This document shows, piece by piece, positions 27,401-36,858 of a DNA stretch of 64,000 nucleotides; position 1 is the stretch's first letter; every line of letters starts with the position of its first letter. Under the pieces are notes generated by a model. It was not told where the DNA came from, did no database searches, and worked only from the letters and a program-made list of their open reading frames with translations. The stretch is taken from NCBI GenBank assembly GCA_050184295.1, contig JBFXAM010000008.1:9573-73572 (forward strand). The letters run 5' to 3'. The position numbers were made by a program, and so were the translations under genes. Origin of the DNA: JBFXAM01 sp050184295 (lineage in GTDB: Bacteria; Planctomycetota; Phycisphaerae; UBA1845; Fen-1342).

Positions 27401-28981
27401 GCCTGCGGCCCGGAGCGCATCGCGCTCGCCACGCGCGCCGGCGCGACCGCGCCGCTCGCCGCCCAACTCGCTCTCGCCAATGCGGGCGGCGGAGCGCTGA
27501 GTTGGGGCATCGCCGGCGGCTGTCCGTGGCTCAGCGTCACGCCCACGGGCGGCGACACGGCGGGCGAGATGGACGTCGTCATGCTCCGGGCGGACCCCAC
27601 CGCCCTGCCGCACGGGGAGTACGCGTGCGCGCTGAGCGTCACGGCCCCGGGCGCGACCGCCGGCGCGCGGACCGTCATGGTTCATCTGAGCGTCCATGAC
27701 ACGCTCGATGTGCCGGCCGAGTACGCCACGATCCAGGCGGCGCTCGACGCCGCCATCGACGGCGACGAGGTCGTGGTCGCGCCCGGCGCATATCGCGGCG
27801 CGGGCAACCGCGAGCTGACGCTGCGCGGGAAGCGCATCGTGCTGCGCGGCGGCGGCGCTTCACCGGCCCACACCGTCATCGACGCCGAGCACCAGACTTG
27901 GGCGCTGCGAGTCGACGAGGGCGAGCCGCCTGGGACGCGGATCGAGAACGTCACATTCACAAGCCCGCTGGCCGACGCGAACGGCGGCGGCGTACGGATC
28001 GGCGGCGCAAGCACGCCGGTGTTCGAGCGCTGTGTGTTCCAAGGCGCGAGCGGCCTGGCGTTCCAGCTCACCGCCGGCGCCCAGGTCAAGGTGCGCGATT
28101 CGTCGTTCCTCGACAACCTCGGCGGCAGCGCGGGCGGCGCGGTCGGCGCCGGCTTTGGCAATCACCGCATCCTGCGCGGACTACTGCTGGATCGCTGCAT
28201 GTTCCGCGGCAACACTGCCCAGTATGGCGGCGCGCTCTACTCACCGAGCAATGTCACGCTGCGCGTCCGCAACTGCCTCTTCGTCGGCAACAGCGCCGAG
28301 ATGGGCGGTGCGATCTACGCCGCGCTGGACGGCTTTCCGGAACTCGTCATCGCCGGTTCGACCTTCGTCGGCAACGCCGCCGCGGAGGCGGGCGGCGCGC
28401 TGGTGAGCACCTCGCAGACGTGGGGCGAAATCACCAACAGCGTGCTGTGGGGCAACACCGCCCCGAGCGGCGCCCAGATCGCCGTGCGGTGGGCTTTCCG
28501 CTGTCTGAATGACACGTTTTATGTGCGATACTGCACGGTCGAGGGCGGGCTCGCCGGCGTCGGCTTCCTCGGTTGCGAGGGGCTGACCTGGGGCGCGGGC
28601 AATCTCGACTCCGACCCGCTCTTTGTCGACCCCGCAGCCGATGACTATCACCTCGCGGCCGCTTCGCCCGCCATCAACGTCGGCGACCCGGCATACGTCG
28701 TCCAAACCGGCGAACTGGATTTCGACCGGCAGGTGCGCATCGCCGGCGGCCGCATCGACCAGGGTGCGGACGAATTTGGCGCGCCGCGGCCGGGCGACAT
28801 GAACTGCGACGGCGTACTGAACAACTTCGACATCGACGTGTTCGTGCTGGCGCTGACGAACCCGGAGGCCTACGCCGCCGCGTATCCGCAATGCAGCGTT
28901 CTGGCGGCGGACGTGAACCAGGACGCCCGCGTGGACAACTTCGACATCGACGCGTTCGTCCGCGCGCTGACGGGCGGATAG
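24485..28981 (+). CDS. Giant secreted parallel beta-helix protein with dockerin-like end
   Basis: A 1498-residue exported protein (signal ending AASGAT). It has three right-handed beta-helix units, each opening with an (I)xDGDxVxLAPGxYxGAGN pectate-lyase-like start and running through many N-G-A-I-x-G/NCxFxGN turns. Unit 1 is about residues 30-470, unit 2 600-980, unit 3 1080-1440. Units are joined by about 100-residue BACON-like beta-sandwich linkers (RANLDLLLTPGQ..., and LACGPERIALATRAG...). The last 60 residues are a dockerin-like NFDIDVFVLAL and NFDIDAFVRAL pair. Such proteins usually bind or cleave polysaccharides; no catalytic residues are assigned. Confidence 0.85.
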   Translation: MSPRRHGILARPPHRLMQAAALALAGWLLAAAASGATIYVDPTSGDDAWTGGCAVFDGGTCGPKRTLAAGIAVATDGDVVQLAPGQYSGAGQENLRLFGRAVTIRGNPSNPRDVVLAPNTTSFTLKDAEPPTAVIEGVDFRWMGASGALAAVQVTGSGVTFRDCLWRDWRVTPVTISGPSRPTFVRCEWTNIIANGASAVLAYGPAEIVLDDCRVIETSGAGAIYATSVRLTVRGCAFVKNVIRSTPSTNGCGGALVLRLGADVLVERSQFIGNRSCTSGGAIEAWDSLLEVEDSVFDGNQSNSHGGAIYVTGGSVLLRNAVLRNNACGSVGGALAYISETTAQLVNCSFTGNTAATRGGAVHVENSPIELTNCILWRNDAPSGYELYSYGGQVSISYCDILGGTAGVGRIGGTLNWGAGNFSADPLWSFDGADLHLPFGSPCVDTGTQTPPGGLTATDADGAPRLVDGDGDSIAAVDLGAYEVQPGQAILAIDRANLDLLLTPGQPFPPVTLQLRNAGAGVMPWSVTSLCDFVSATPPDGTSAGEADTIDVALTTASLPYGVYVCPLRIESPGAVNTPRVVHVVVRQMSLVRVPEDTRTIQGAVDAAADGGEIILADGVYRGAGNVNVDFRSKNLWLHSASGVPQNCVIDCEGLTRGLRLLSGQTSAGTRIEGLTIANGRAGSDNSGDGGALLCRAPSVTLRNCHFTNNRTSGSGSGGAIHGGGLIEDCVFEGNASTGDGGAVAFAGTVRRSRFDHNASVARLGGALFARGAAIVEDSAFDNNLAPVGGAFATISATLRFERSVFRRNSAMQSAVGQTATLVNCLLVGNETRPSYSLFGPTAAIAEGTLVNCTVADNAVPSGFSRPLIWGSLHNSIVWGNGPAPVLDLSSPTNTARYCIVEGGWPGTGNRADDPRFAARGDYRLRADSPAIDAGAADHPSTPVVDFDGNARPLTGGYDIGAFEFNAAAPTLACGPERIALATRAGATAPLAAQLALANAGGGALSWGIAGGCPWLSVTPTGGDTAGEMDVVMLRADPTALPHGEYACALSVTAPGATAGARTVMVHLSVHDTLDVPAEYATIQAALDAAIDGDEVVVAPGAYRGAGNRELTLRGKRIVLRGGGASPAHTVIDAEHQTWALRVDEGEPPGTRIENVTFTSPLADANGGGVRIGGASTPVFERCVFQGASGLAFQLTAGAQVKVRDSSFLDNLGGSAGGAVGAGFGNHRILRGLLLDRCMFRGNTAQYGGALYSPSNVTLRVRNCLFVGNSAEMGGAIYAALDGFPELVIAGSTFVGNAAAEAGGALVSTSQTWGEITNSVLWGNTAPSGAQIAVRWAFRCLNDTFYVRYCTVEGGLAGVGFLGCEGLTWGAGNLDSDPLFVDPAADDYHLAAASPAINVGDPAYVVQTGELDFDRQVRIAGGRIDQGADEFGAPRPGDMNCDGVLNNFDIDVFVLALTNPEAYAAAYPQCSVLAADVNQDARVDNFDIDAFVRALTGG

Positions 28982-29252
28982 GCCGCGCCGGGCAAGCGGA
29001 GAATCGACCGACCCGGCGCAGCGCTGCGTAATTGTGTGCGGACCAACGGTGTGCCGCGCGGTCGGCGGCGACGCGGCGCGCGGCAGCGGATCGTCGGACC
29101 TCGTCGCGACGGGATGGAAGTTGTCGTCGGGGGCGATCCCGGGGCTCGCCGGTCGCCGCCGTCCGCGAGCGCGGTTACAATCCACGCAAATCAGGCACGC
29201 GCGCCCCCGGCTCGGATGCGTCGGCGCGACAACCGACCCCGCGGAGCACCCG
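28982..29252. other. Intergenic region upstream of moxR
   Basis: No gene seen in this 271-bp gap. A reading frame is open through it into the MoxR gene but its composition is non-coding. A TACAAT near 29174-29179 could be the -10 of the MoxR promoter. Confidence 0.4.
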
Positions 29253-30272
<1,020 letters not shown>

Positions 30273-30393
30273 GCCGCGCGGCGCCGAGCCGGGCGACAGC
30301 GGTTTTCAATCGGTAGTTCGTCGTGTGCTGTGTTCGGCGCAGGTTGGCCGCGCGGTGCTGTGTGCCAACGCAAGTCGTTAAGTCCCTGCGGTC

Positions 30394-31403
30394 TCAGACG
30401 AAGAGCGGCTTCTCTACGAGGTATTCCGTAACTTCCACCGGCTTTCTCATGAGAATCGCCTTGTGTAACGCCGAAAGACGGTGTTCCGGCGTTCTCGCGT
30501 CCACGAACCGAAATGCCGACGCTGCGAGGTATTCCAGATCTGCCTCGAAGGCGAGCCAGTTGCGGCCTTCGGCCTCGGCAACCGCACCGGTCGTGTTCGA
30601 ACCTGCAAAGATGTCCACCACCAGGTCGCCGGGCCTGGTGAGAAATCGAATGAAAAACTCCGGCAGCTTCAATGGAAACCGCGCCGGATGTCCTGGAACG
30701 CCCAGCACCTGCAGCCGCGGAGGTACTGCCCGTTTGACTCGGAGTTCGGAATTTGCAGGAGGTTTGACGGGATCGAGCCGCCGTTGTCCTTCCCGAAGCC
30801 GCTGCTGATGTCATGCCCCGACGGTCGCTTTTTCGGGCTATAGAACCCCTCGGGATCGTCGAGCAGCTTCTTCATCCGCCCACTGTACGCGGCGAGTACC
30901 TTTGAAACGTCCGCCTGTGGCCACTCGGTCTTTGAGAACCACCAAACGGTGTTGACCGCGTCCTTGGCGCGAATCTTCCGCTTGTTCACCCACTCGATGG
31001 GGCTGGGGAGCTTGGACGAATTGAACCAGTAGAAATCCTCCGCCAATCTGAAGCCCAACTCGTCGCAGGCCCGGATCGCGAAGCGAAACGGGTAAAGACT
31101 TCGGACAGGCACGCCCTTCTCGTAGGCGCCGCCAATGTCGATGACGAAACTCCCGTCGGGGCGGAGCTTCCGAAAGACCAGAGCGGCGAATCCAAGGAGC
31201 CAATCCACGTAGTGGCCTTGGTTCTCGTTTCCGTAGTCCTTCTGGCGTTGCAGTGCGAACGGCGGGCTCGTCACGACCAGATTGACGCTGTCGTCCGGCA
31301 GCTCGCCGAGCAGCCGGAGCGAGTCGCCCCAGTACGCCGCGCCGAATGGCGTCCGGTAGGCCGGCGTGCTTTCGAGTGTCGGCAACCGTGAGGGACGATC
31401 CAT
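30394..31403 (-). pseudogene. PvuII-type DNA methyltransferase, frameshifted
   Basis: Reading from ATG 31403, the first 231 codons match M.PvuII-like beta-class N4-cytosine methylases: YWGDSLRLLGELPDDSVNL, the catalytic TSPPFALQR, DFYWFNSSKLPSPIEWVNK, and NLLQIPNSESNGQYLRGC. The frame then runs into a stop at 30669. The conserved continuation VLGVPGHPARFPLKLPEFF and the SAM motif DIFAGSNTTG lie in the next frame (30394-30708). Restoring one base in the CC at 30708-30709 joins them to a protein of about 336 residues, the M.PvuII length. So this is a 1-bp deletion, real or a sequencing error. The enzyme would protect CAGCTG. Confidence 0.85.
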
Positions 31404-31431
31404 GCAGAAGCTCCGCGACGAACGCTACTTT

Positions 31432-31462
31432 ACGTCTGTAGACGTATAGTCGTCAAGACGAC
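31432..31462. promoter_or_regulatory. Tandem C-box operators of the restriction-modification locus
   Basis: Two dyads lie between the divergent methylase and controller genes: ACGTCT-GT-AGACGT (31432-31445) and GTCGTC-AA-GACGAC (31449-31462). Their centres are 17 bp apart. This arrangement, just upstream of the controller start, resembles the OL/OR operators bound by C proteins, where low levels activate and high levels repress the C-R operon. Confidence 0.7.
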
Positions 31463-31475
31463 ACGCTCCGAATCC

Positions 31476-31712
31476 GTGGCACATCGAAAGTCCAAGGCGA
31501 GCGCCCGCGAGACCTTCGCGGCGAACGTGCGGAGGCTGAGAAAGGCGCGCGGCCTTTCGCAGGAGGCGTTGGCGCTCGCTTGCGGGTTGCATCGTACCTA
31601 CGTGGGCTCGATCGAACGAGCCGAACGAAACGTTTCGATCGACAACATCGAAAAGCTGGCCGACGCGCTGGGCATCGCCGTAGCCGAATTACTCCGGGAG
31701 GCAGCGTCGTGA
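31476..31712 (+). CDS. Restriction-modification controller (C) protein, Xre-type HTH
   Basis: A 78-residue DNA-binding protein starting at GTG 31476. It has a canonical helix-turn-helix (NVRRLRKARGLSQEALALACGLHRTYVGSIERAERNVSIDNIEKLADALG), as in C.PvuII-like regulators that delay endonuclease expression after entry into a new host. The start is 14 bp after the operator pair, too close for a usual SD, so the message may be leaderless, as for many C genes. It overlaps the endonuclease gene by four bases (GTGA). Confidence 0.9.
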   Translation: MAHRKSKASARETFAANVRRLRKARGLSQEALALACGLHRTYVGSIERAERNVSIDNIEKLADALGIAVAELLREAAS

Positions 31713-32305
31713 AGCCGCACCCGGACTACGAAGAGCTGCAACGGCTATTTCCCGCGGTGCGCGAGTATCAGCGTCTTGCGGCCAGGCACGGCATCAACGA
31801 CATCTTTCAGGACAACGGCGGCAAGATTCTCCAGGTGTTGCTGCTCACCGGGCTCGTTCGCCTGCCCGGGCGCGAGGGAAACGACGCCAAGGACGAAACC
31901 GGACGCGAGTACGAGTTGAAGTCGGTCAACATCGCTCTGCGAAACGTGTTCACGACGCACCACGATATGAACCCGCGGATCATCGGCAAGTACCGGCAGG
32001 TCGGGTGGGTGTTCGCGATTTACAACGGGATTGAGTTGCGGGAGGTCTACCTTCTCGAGCCCGCGCAGTTAGAGCCGTTCTTCGCGGCTTGGGAAAAGTC
32101 CTGGCACGAGGGCGGAGAGCGTGACATCAACAACCCGAAGGTTCCAGTGAAGTTCGTGCGTGCAAATGACCGCCCGGTTCTTGTCGCTGAGGCGGTCGAT
32201 GCACCGCCCGAGGTTGGCGGAAAGCGGAATGTGTCTGTTGAGACCCTGCCGACGGTGCGCCCGGCGAAGTCGGCGAGATCGCGGCGCAAATCTCCTGAGG
32301 CCTGA
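31709..32305 (+). CDS. PvuII-like type II restriction endonuclease
   Basis: The 198-residue enzyme is clearly PvuII-like: HGINDIFQDNGGK, LTGLVRLPGREGNDA, REYELKS, THHDMNP, KYRQVGWVFAIY and DINNPKVPVKFV all match the family. The PD-type active site is present as Asp59, Glu69 and Lys71 (Asp58, Glu68, Lys70 in PvuII), so it should cut CAGCTG as a dimer. PvuII has 157 residues; here a basic tail of about 40 residues (from AEAVDAPPEV on) is extra. GTG 31709 follows GGGAG and overlaps the C gene. The matching methylase is frameshifted. Confidence 0.93.
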   Translation: MKPHPDYEELQRLFPAVREYQRLAARHGINDIFQDNGGKILQVLLLTGLVRLPGREGNDAKDETGREYELKSVNIALRNVFTTHHDMNPRIIGKYRQVGWVFAIYNGIELREVYLLEPAQLEPFFAAWEKSWHEGGERDINNPKVPVKFVRANDRPVLVAEAVDAPPEVGGKRNVSVETLPTVRPAKSARSRRKSPEA

Positions 32306-32468
32306 TGCCGCAACACGCCAGCACTCTGACTCACTCTCCACGCGATCGAACCGACGGAAACCCGGCGATACGAGCCCCCACCGCACTTCATGCCTCCCAC
32401 CGTCCCGTTGTCCCTCGGTCCCCTCTTCCGCAATTGTCCCGTCGCGCCAGACCGATCAGAATGCGCAC

Positions 32469-33389
32469 ATGGCTTCGTCCCGCCGGCTACGCAAGCGGAA
32501 GAAGGACGCCGCGCTGCTGCGCGGCTTGTGGCGGCTCTACTGGCGCGCCACGCCGCAGCCGCTGTATTGCCTGCTGTTTCTATTTCCGCTGATCGCCGCG
32601 TACGAGTTCGGCTCGCTGATGATCCGCCCGCTGCTGGCGCCGGAGCAGCGGCTGGTGGCGCAGGGTCTGGTGCAGAGCATTCTTGGGTGGTTCGGCGTGA
32701 CGGGGCTGATGCTGCCGGGGATCATCCTGCTGCTGACGCTGCTGATCTGGCACGTGCTGAACCGCCAGGCGTGGCAGGTGCGGGCTTGGATTCTCCCCGC
32801 GATGCTCGTCGAGAGCGTGGTTCTCGCGGGGCCGCTGTTCGTGCTGAACACCGTGCTGCTGCAAGCGCGGGCGCCGGAGACCGGCTCATCGCTCGCGTCC
32901 GCGGGCGCGCCGGGTGAAACGGGCGCCGGTGGCGCGTCGCCGGGTCTCGCACGGGGCGCGGCACAGGCGGAATCCGCCGCGCCGGCGGCGATCGGCGAGC
33001 CCCTCGCGCTGGACGATGCATCCGACGGGCTCGCCTCGAACGGCGCGCGCGAGTGGGCCCCGCTCAACGTGCAACTCATCATGGCGCTCGGGGCGGCGAT
33101 CTATGAAGAGATGTTCTTCCGGCTGATCCTTATCGCCGGGCTCACGTTCGTGGCGAGCGACCTGCTCCGGGTTCCGGGGCGCTGGGCCGCGCCACTGGCG
33201 GTCACGCTGGCCGCGTCGGCGTTCGCACTCTGCCACTTTCAGCCGGTCGGATCCGACCCCCTCGTGTGGACCAAGCTCATGATGCTGCTCGCGGCGGGTG
33301 TGTATCTTTCGCTCATCTACCTCGAACGCGGGCTGGCGCTCGCGATCGGCTGTCACGCCGCCTACAACCTGGCCCTTGTATTGCTGTAG
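32469..33389 (+). CDS. CPBP-family intramembrane protease
   Basis: A 306-residue membrane protein of the CAAX/Abi (CPBP) type. After a basic N-terminus it has about six membrane helices. The metal motif EEMFFR (in AAIYEEMFFR, residue about 213), HFQPVG, and GCHAAYNL near the end match the family's EExxxR, His and HxxxN sites. A Gly/Ala-rich loop of about 60 residues (residues 135-195) separates the N- and C-terminal helices. Family members cleave membrane substrates; the target is unknown. Confidence 0.88.
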   Translation: MASSRRLRKRKKDAALLRGLWRLYWRATPQPLYCLLFLFPLIAAYEFGSLMIRPLLAPEQRLVAQGLVQSILGWFGVTGLMLPGIILLLTLLIWHVLNRQAWQVRAWILPAMLVESVVLAGPLFVLNTVLLQARAPETGSSLASAGAPGETGAGGASPGLARGAAQAESAAPAAIGEPLALDDASDGLASNGAREWAPLNVQLIMALGAAIYEEMFFRLILIAGLTFVASDLLRVPGRWAAPLAVTLAASAFALCHFQPVGSDPLVWTKLMMLLAAGVYLSLIYLERGLALAIGCHAAYNLALVLL

Positions 33390-33531
33390 AGGCGGCACCC
33401 GGCTTGGACCGATCCGCCGAGCCTGGGTACCGGTCTGCGGACCGGTCACGTCGTGCAAAACACGCATGTCCGCGACGCGCTACGCACGTTCCCGCGGCGA
33501 ACCCGCGGTTGCACGCATGCGTAGCACGAAC

Positions 33532-34407
33532 ATGACCATTTCGACGCACGACGCACAACCCGATGGCAGCGGCGCCCCGCCGGCGGCTCCCGAAGCGCTC
33601 CCCATCGGGGACGACGCGGGTGCGATCTGGCCCGCCGGCTCCGTCCGTCGGGCCGGACGCGGCGGGTTCCTCGCGCGACAGTTCGAGTTGCCGACGACTG
33701 GTGCACAAACCCTCTTTGATGGTGTCTTCGGCATCGCGCTGCCGCTCGTCTGCCTGGTGTTCGATCCGATCGTGTTCCGTTCGCCGTTCGGAGGGAGTGC
33801 TGGACTTCTGACGCGCTACGATTTACCGGCGCAGGTGCTGATCGGAATGGCGATGGCGGCACTGGTCCTGTCGTGGACGCCGGTGCTGCGTTCCGCCGTG
33901 GCATGCGCGGCGCTCGCGGGCATGTTTGCGGGGGGTGCGCTGTTCGCGCTTGCGCTCGGACTGGCGTTGCTGCCCCTCGCCGTGATCGGACTGCCGCTCG
34001 CCGGGCTGGGCGCGCTGGGGTTCACGCCGCTGCTGACGGGATTTGTGTTTGCGCGCGGCGGAGTGCGGCTGTGGTGTCGGCACGCGTACCTGAACGCTGC
34101 TTCGCCGGCGCGGGGGCTCGCGCTGATCGTGGGGCTGGGCTTGATGCTCGGCGCGCCGGCCGGTTTGCATGTGATCCGCCACGGCATTGTGCGGCTCGTG
34201 ATCCGCGACCTGAAAAGCGGGGCCGCGGCGGATGCGGCGCGCGCGGCGGCTCGATTGAAGCGCTGGGCGCCGGTGCTGCCGCTCGACCGGGTCGCCCGAG
34301 AAGCCGCCCGCACCCCCGACCGGGCTGAGGCGACACGGCTGGCAGCGGCCTACGAGCAGGCGGCGGGCCGATCGGTCGGCGCGTGGGAGGCGGAGCAGCT
34401 CGACTAG
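33532..34407 (+). CDS. Membrane protein of unknown function
   Basis: A 291-residue protein (ATG 33532; 33517 is possible). A Pro/Ala-rich N-terminus of about 50 residues precedes about five hydrophobic segments (FGIALPLVCLVF, LIGMAMAALVLSW, CAALAGMFAGGALFALALGLALLP and others). The last 90 residues are an Ala-rich soluble helix (KSGAAADAARAAARLKRWAPVLP...). It is 142 bp after the CPBP gene and may share its transcript. No family is recognised. Confidence 0.7.
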   Translation: MTISTHDAQPDGSGAPPAAPEALPIGDDAGAIWPAGSVRRAGRGGFLARQFELPTTGAQTLFDGVFGIALPLVCLVFDPIVFRSPFGGSAGLLTRYDLPAQVLIGMAMAALVLSWTPVLRSAVACAALAGMFAGGALFALALGLALLPLAVIGLPLAGLGALGFTPLLTGFVFARGGVRLWCRHAYLNAASPARGLALIVGLGLMLGAPAGLHVIRHGIVRLVIRDLKSGAAADAARAAARLKRWAPVLPLDRVAREAARTPDRAEATRLAAAYEQAAGRSVGAWEAEQLD

Positions 34408-34557
34408 CGTCGAACCGCGCGGAACCCGGCTGGAACCAAACTGGATCACCGTTTTTTCAGCCGGGAACAGCGTTATTATCACCACCTCGACGTGCATCCA
34501 CACCGTCGACCCGCGGCACTCCCTTCCGTCCGTTCTTCACGACGATAGACTTACCGT

Positions 34558-36858
34558 ATGTCCTGGTGGCCATTCCGCACCCGCAGCGCACGGCGGCGCG
34601 AGATTCGCCGGGCCCGAGCCGAGCGCGGGCTGACGTTTCTACAACAGCTTCGCGAGCGCGTCCGCATTGTCGCCGTCTGCGTGGCGGCGGTGGCTGGGAC
34701 CACGGCGGCGGTGATCGTCAACACGGGGGGCGAGGTTCTCACGCTGCGAACCGGGCAGACGGTTTCCCGGGCGGTCACGGCGCGCGTGGATTTCAGCATT
34801 GAGGATGCGCAGCAGACCGCGGTGCTGCGCAACCAGGCCCGCGAGGCCGCCCCCAGCTACTTCCGGCTCGATCCATCGGTTGTCGATGACGTCCGCGGGC
34901 GGCTGATGGGCGCGCTCAACATCGCGAAGACCCACACCGACGAACCCGCCACGATTCGCGAGGAAACCGCTCGGCTGCGCGTGCTGCTCGACGACGCCGG
35001 GCTGGCCGAGCTGATCCGCGTCGCTCGGCTCGAAGACGTGCGCGAATACACCGCTGCCGTCGATGCCGCCGTCGCCGCACTGGCGACCCAACCGCTGGCG
35101 GCGGAGACGGACGCGGCGGAGCGGCGAATCGCGGTCGACGCTGTTTTGATCGACGCGCAGGGCACGCAGTCGCGCATCGTGAAGATCGCGGACCTGTTGC
35201 TGACCAACCGCCCCGAAACCGCGACGCGCGTGGGTGAGGCGGCCTCGGCAGCCTTCGCGCCGCCGCTGCGGAGCAGCATGCGCGCGTCGATCGCGTCGAT
35301 GCTGGCGGGGGCGTCGCCTTCGGAGCCGGTCCGGCCGCTGTATCGGTTTGACGGCGCCCGCACCGAGCAGGCGGCCGCGGACGCCGCGAACCGCGTGCGG
35401 CCGTATTTTCTGAAATTCCCGCGCGACAGCATCCTCGCGGACGCGGGTGTGATCACCGCGAAGGAAATGGAGCGCATCCAGGCTGAGCACGTGGAGTACG
35501 TGCAGGCGGTGGAGCGCAGCCCGGGCGACCGGAATGCGGCCCGGCTTGCCGAAGTCGGGCGTGGGGCGCTGGCGATCCTGGTGTCGGTCGGACTGATCGG
35601 GTTCGTGTATCGCTATCGTCCGCGGGCCGCCGACAATCCGGTCCGACAGGTTTCGACCGCGCTCGTCCTGCTCGGGCTGCTGGCCGCGGCGCGCTGGACG
35701 GCGGTGCAAAACACAGAGCTGTCGCCTTATTTCGCTGTTGGATTGCAGGCCTTCGCGGCCGGCCTGCTCGGCATCGTCTTCGGGCGGGTGCTCATCTTCG
35801 GCATCTGCGGCGCGTTCGCCGTACTGGTCACGCTCGCCAGCGAGCAGGGCAGCGAGTTCCTCGTCGTGCTGCTGGCGGTCTCGGGCGCGATGGTCTTCGG
35901 ACTGCGCGACGTCCGACAGCGCGGCAAGATCGTCGCCGTCGGCGCGCTCGCGGGGCTGATCGGCGGAGCGACCGCGGCGGCCGCGGGACTCCTGCACGGT
36001 CAGACGCTTGCGTTCATCGGCGTTCAGACCGCGTGGGCCGCAGGCGCTACGCTGGCCGCCGCCTTCCTGGTCGAAGGTCTGCTGCCCTGGATCGAGCGGC
36101 TGTTCGGCGTGGCGACGGCGATGACGCTCCTGGAGTGGTGCGACGCGAACCGCCCGCTGCTGCGGATGCTCGCGGCGGAGGCGCCGGGAACGTACAACCA
36201 CAGTCTGATCGTCGGCGCGCTGGCCGAGTCGGCGGCGGAGGCGATCGGCGCGAACGGCCTACTGGCCCGCGCGGGGTCCTACTATCACGACGTCGGGAAA
36301 ATCAACAAGCCCGAGTATTTCGTCGAAAACCAGTCGCCGAACACCAGCCGGCACGAGCGCCTCTCGCCGGCGATGAGCCTGCTGATCATCATCGGGCACG
36401 TCAAGGACGGGATCGAGATGGCGCGCGAGTACGGCGTTCCGCCGGCGTTGCATCCCTTCATCGCCGAGCACCACGGAACGACGCTGGTCGAGTACTTCTA
36501 CCACGCGGCGAACAAGGCCCGCCGGCCGGACGACCCCGAGGTCGCCGACGCGGCGTTCCGCTATCCCGGCCCCAAGCCGCAGTCGCGCGAAACGGCGATC
36601 GTGATGCTTTGCGACGGCGTCGAGGGCGCCGTGCGGGCGCTCTCCGAGCCGACGCCGGGGCGGATCGAAGTCGTCGTCAGCGAGATCGTCGCGAAGCGCC
36701 TGATGGACGGGCAGTTCGACGAGTGCGATCTCAACTTCCGCGAACTCGCGACGGTCGAGCGCCGCCTCGTCAAGAGTCTGTGCAGCATCTATCACGGGCG
36801 CATCGTGTATCCCGAGGCCGAGAGCGAGACCGGCGGCGGCTCGCGCCATGCGTCGTAA
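34558..36858 (+). CDS. 7TM-HD phosphodiesterase (PgpH/YqfF type)
   Basis: A 766-residue integral membrane protein. Residues about 40-55 are the first helix, then an extracytoplasmic 7TMR-HDED-like domain (RTGQTVSRAVTARVDFSIEDAQQTAVLRNQ), about seven helices (residues 345-530), and a C-terminal HD domain. The HD motif reads YYHDVGKINKPEYFVENQ with GTYNHSLIVG before it and HHGTTLVEYF after it. Known relatives hydrolyse cyclic-di-AMP in Gram-positive bacteria; the substrate here is uncertain. It overlaps ybeY by 11 bp, a conserved gene order. Confidence 0.93.
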   Translation: MSWWPFRTRSARRREIRRARAERGLTFLQQLRERVRIVAVCVAAVAGTTAAVIVNTGGEVLTLRTGQTVSRAVTARVDFSIEDAQQTAVLRNQAREAAPSYFRLDPSVVDDVRGRLMGALNIAKTHTDEPATIREETARLRVLLDDAGLAELIRVARLEDVREYTAAVDAAVAALATQPLAAETDAAERRIAVDAVLIDAQGTQSRIVKIADLLLTNRPETATRVGEAASAAFAPPLRSSMRASIASMLAGASPSEPVRPLYRFDGARTEQAAADAANRVRPYFLKFPRDSILADAGVITAKEMERIQAEHVEYVQAVERSPGDRNAARLAEVGRGALAILVSVGLIGFVYRYRPRAADNPVRQVSTALVLLGLLAAARWTAVQNTELSPYFAVGLQAFAAGLLGIVFGRVLIFGICGAFAVLVTLASEQGSEFLVVLLAVSGAMVFGLRDVRQRGKIVAVGALAGLIGGATAAAAGLLHGQTLAFIGVQTAWAAGATLAAAFLVEGLLPWIERLFGVATAMTLLEWCDANRPLLRMLAAEAPGTYNHSLIVGALAESAAEAIGANGLLARAGSYYHDVGKINKPEYFVENQSPNTSRHERLSPAMSLLIIIGHVKDGIEMAREYGVPPALHPFIAEHHGTTLVEYFYHAANKARRPDDPEVADAAFRYPGPKPQSRETAIVMLCDGVEGAVRALSEPTPGRIEVVVSEIVAKRLMDGQFDECDLNFRELATVERRLVKSLCSIYHGRIVYPEAESETGGGSRHAS

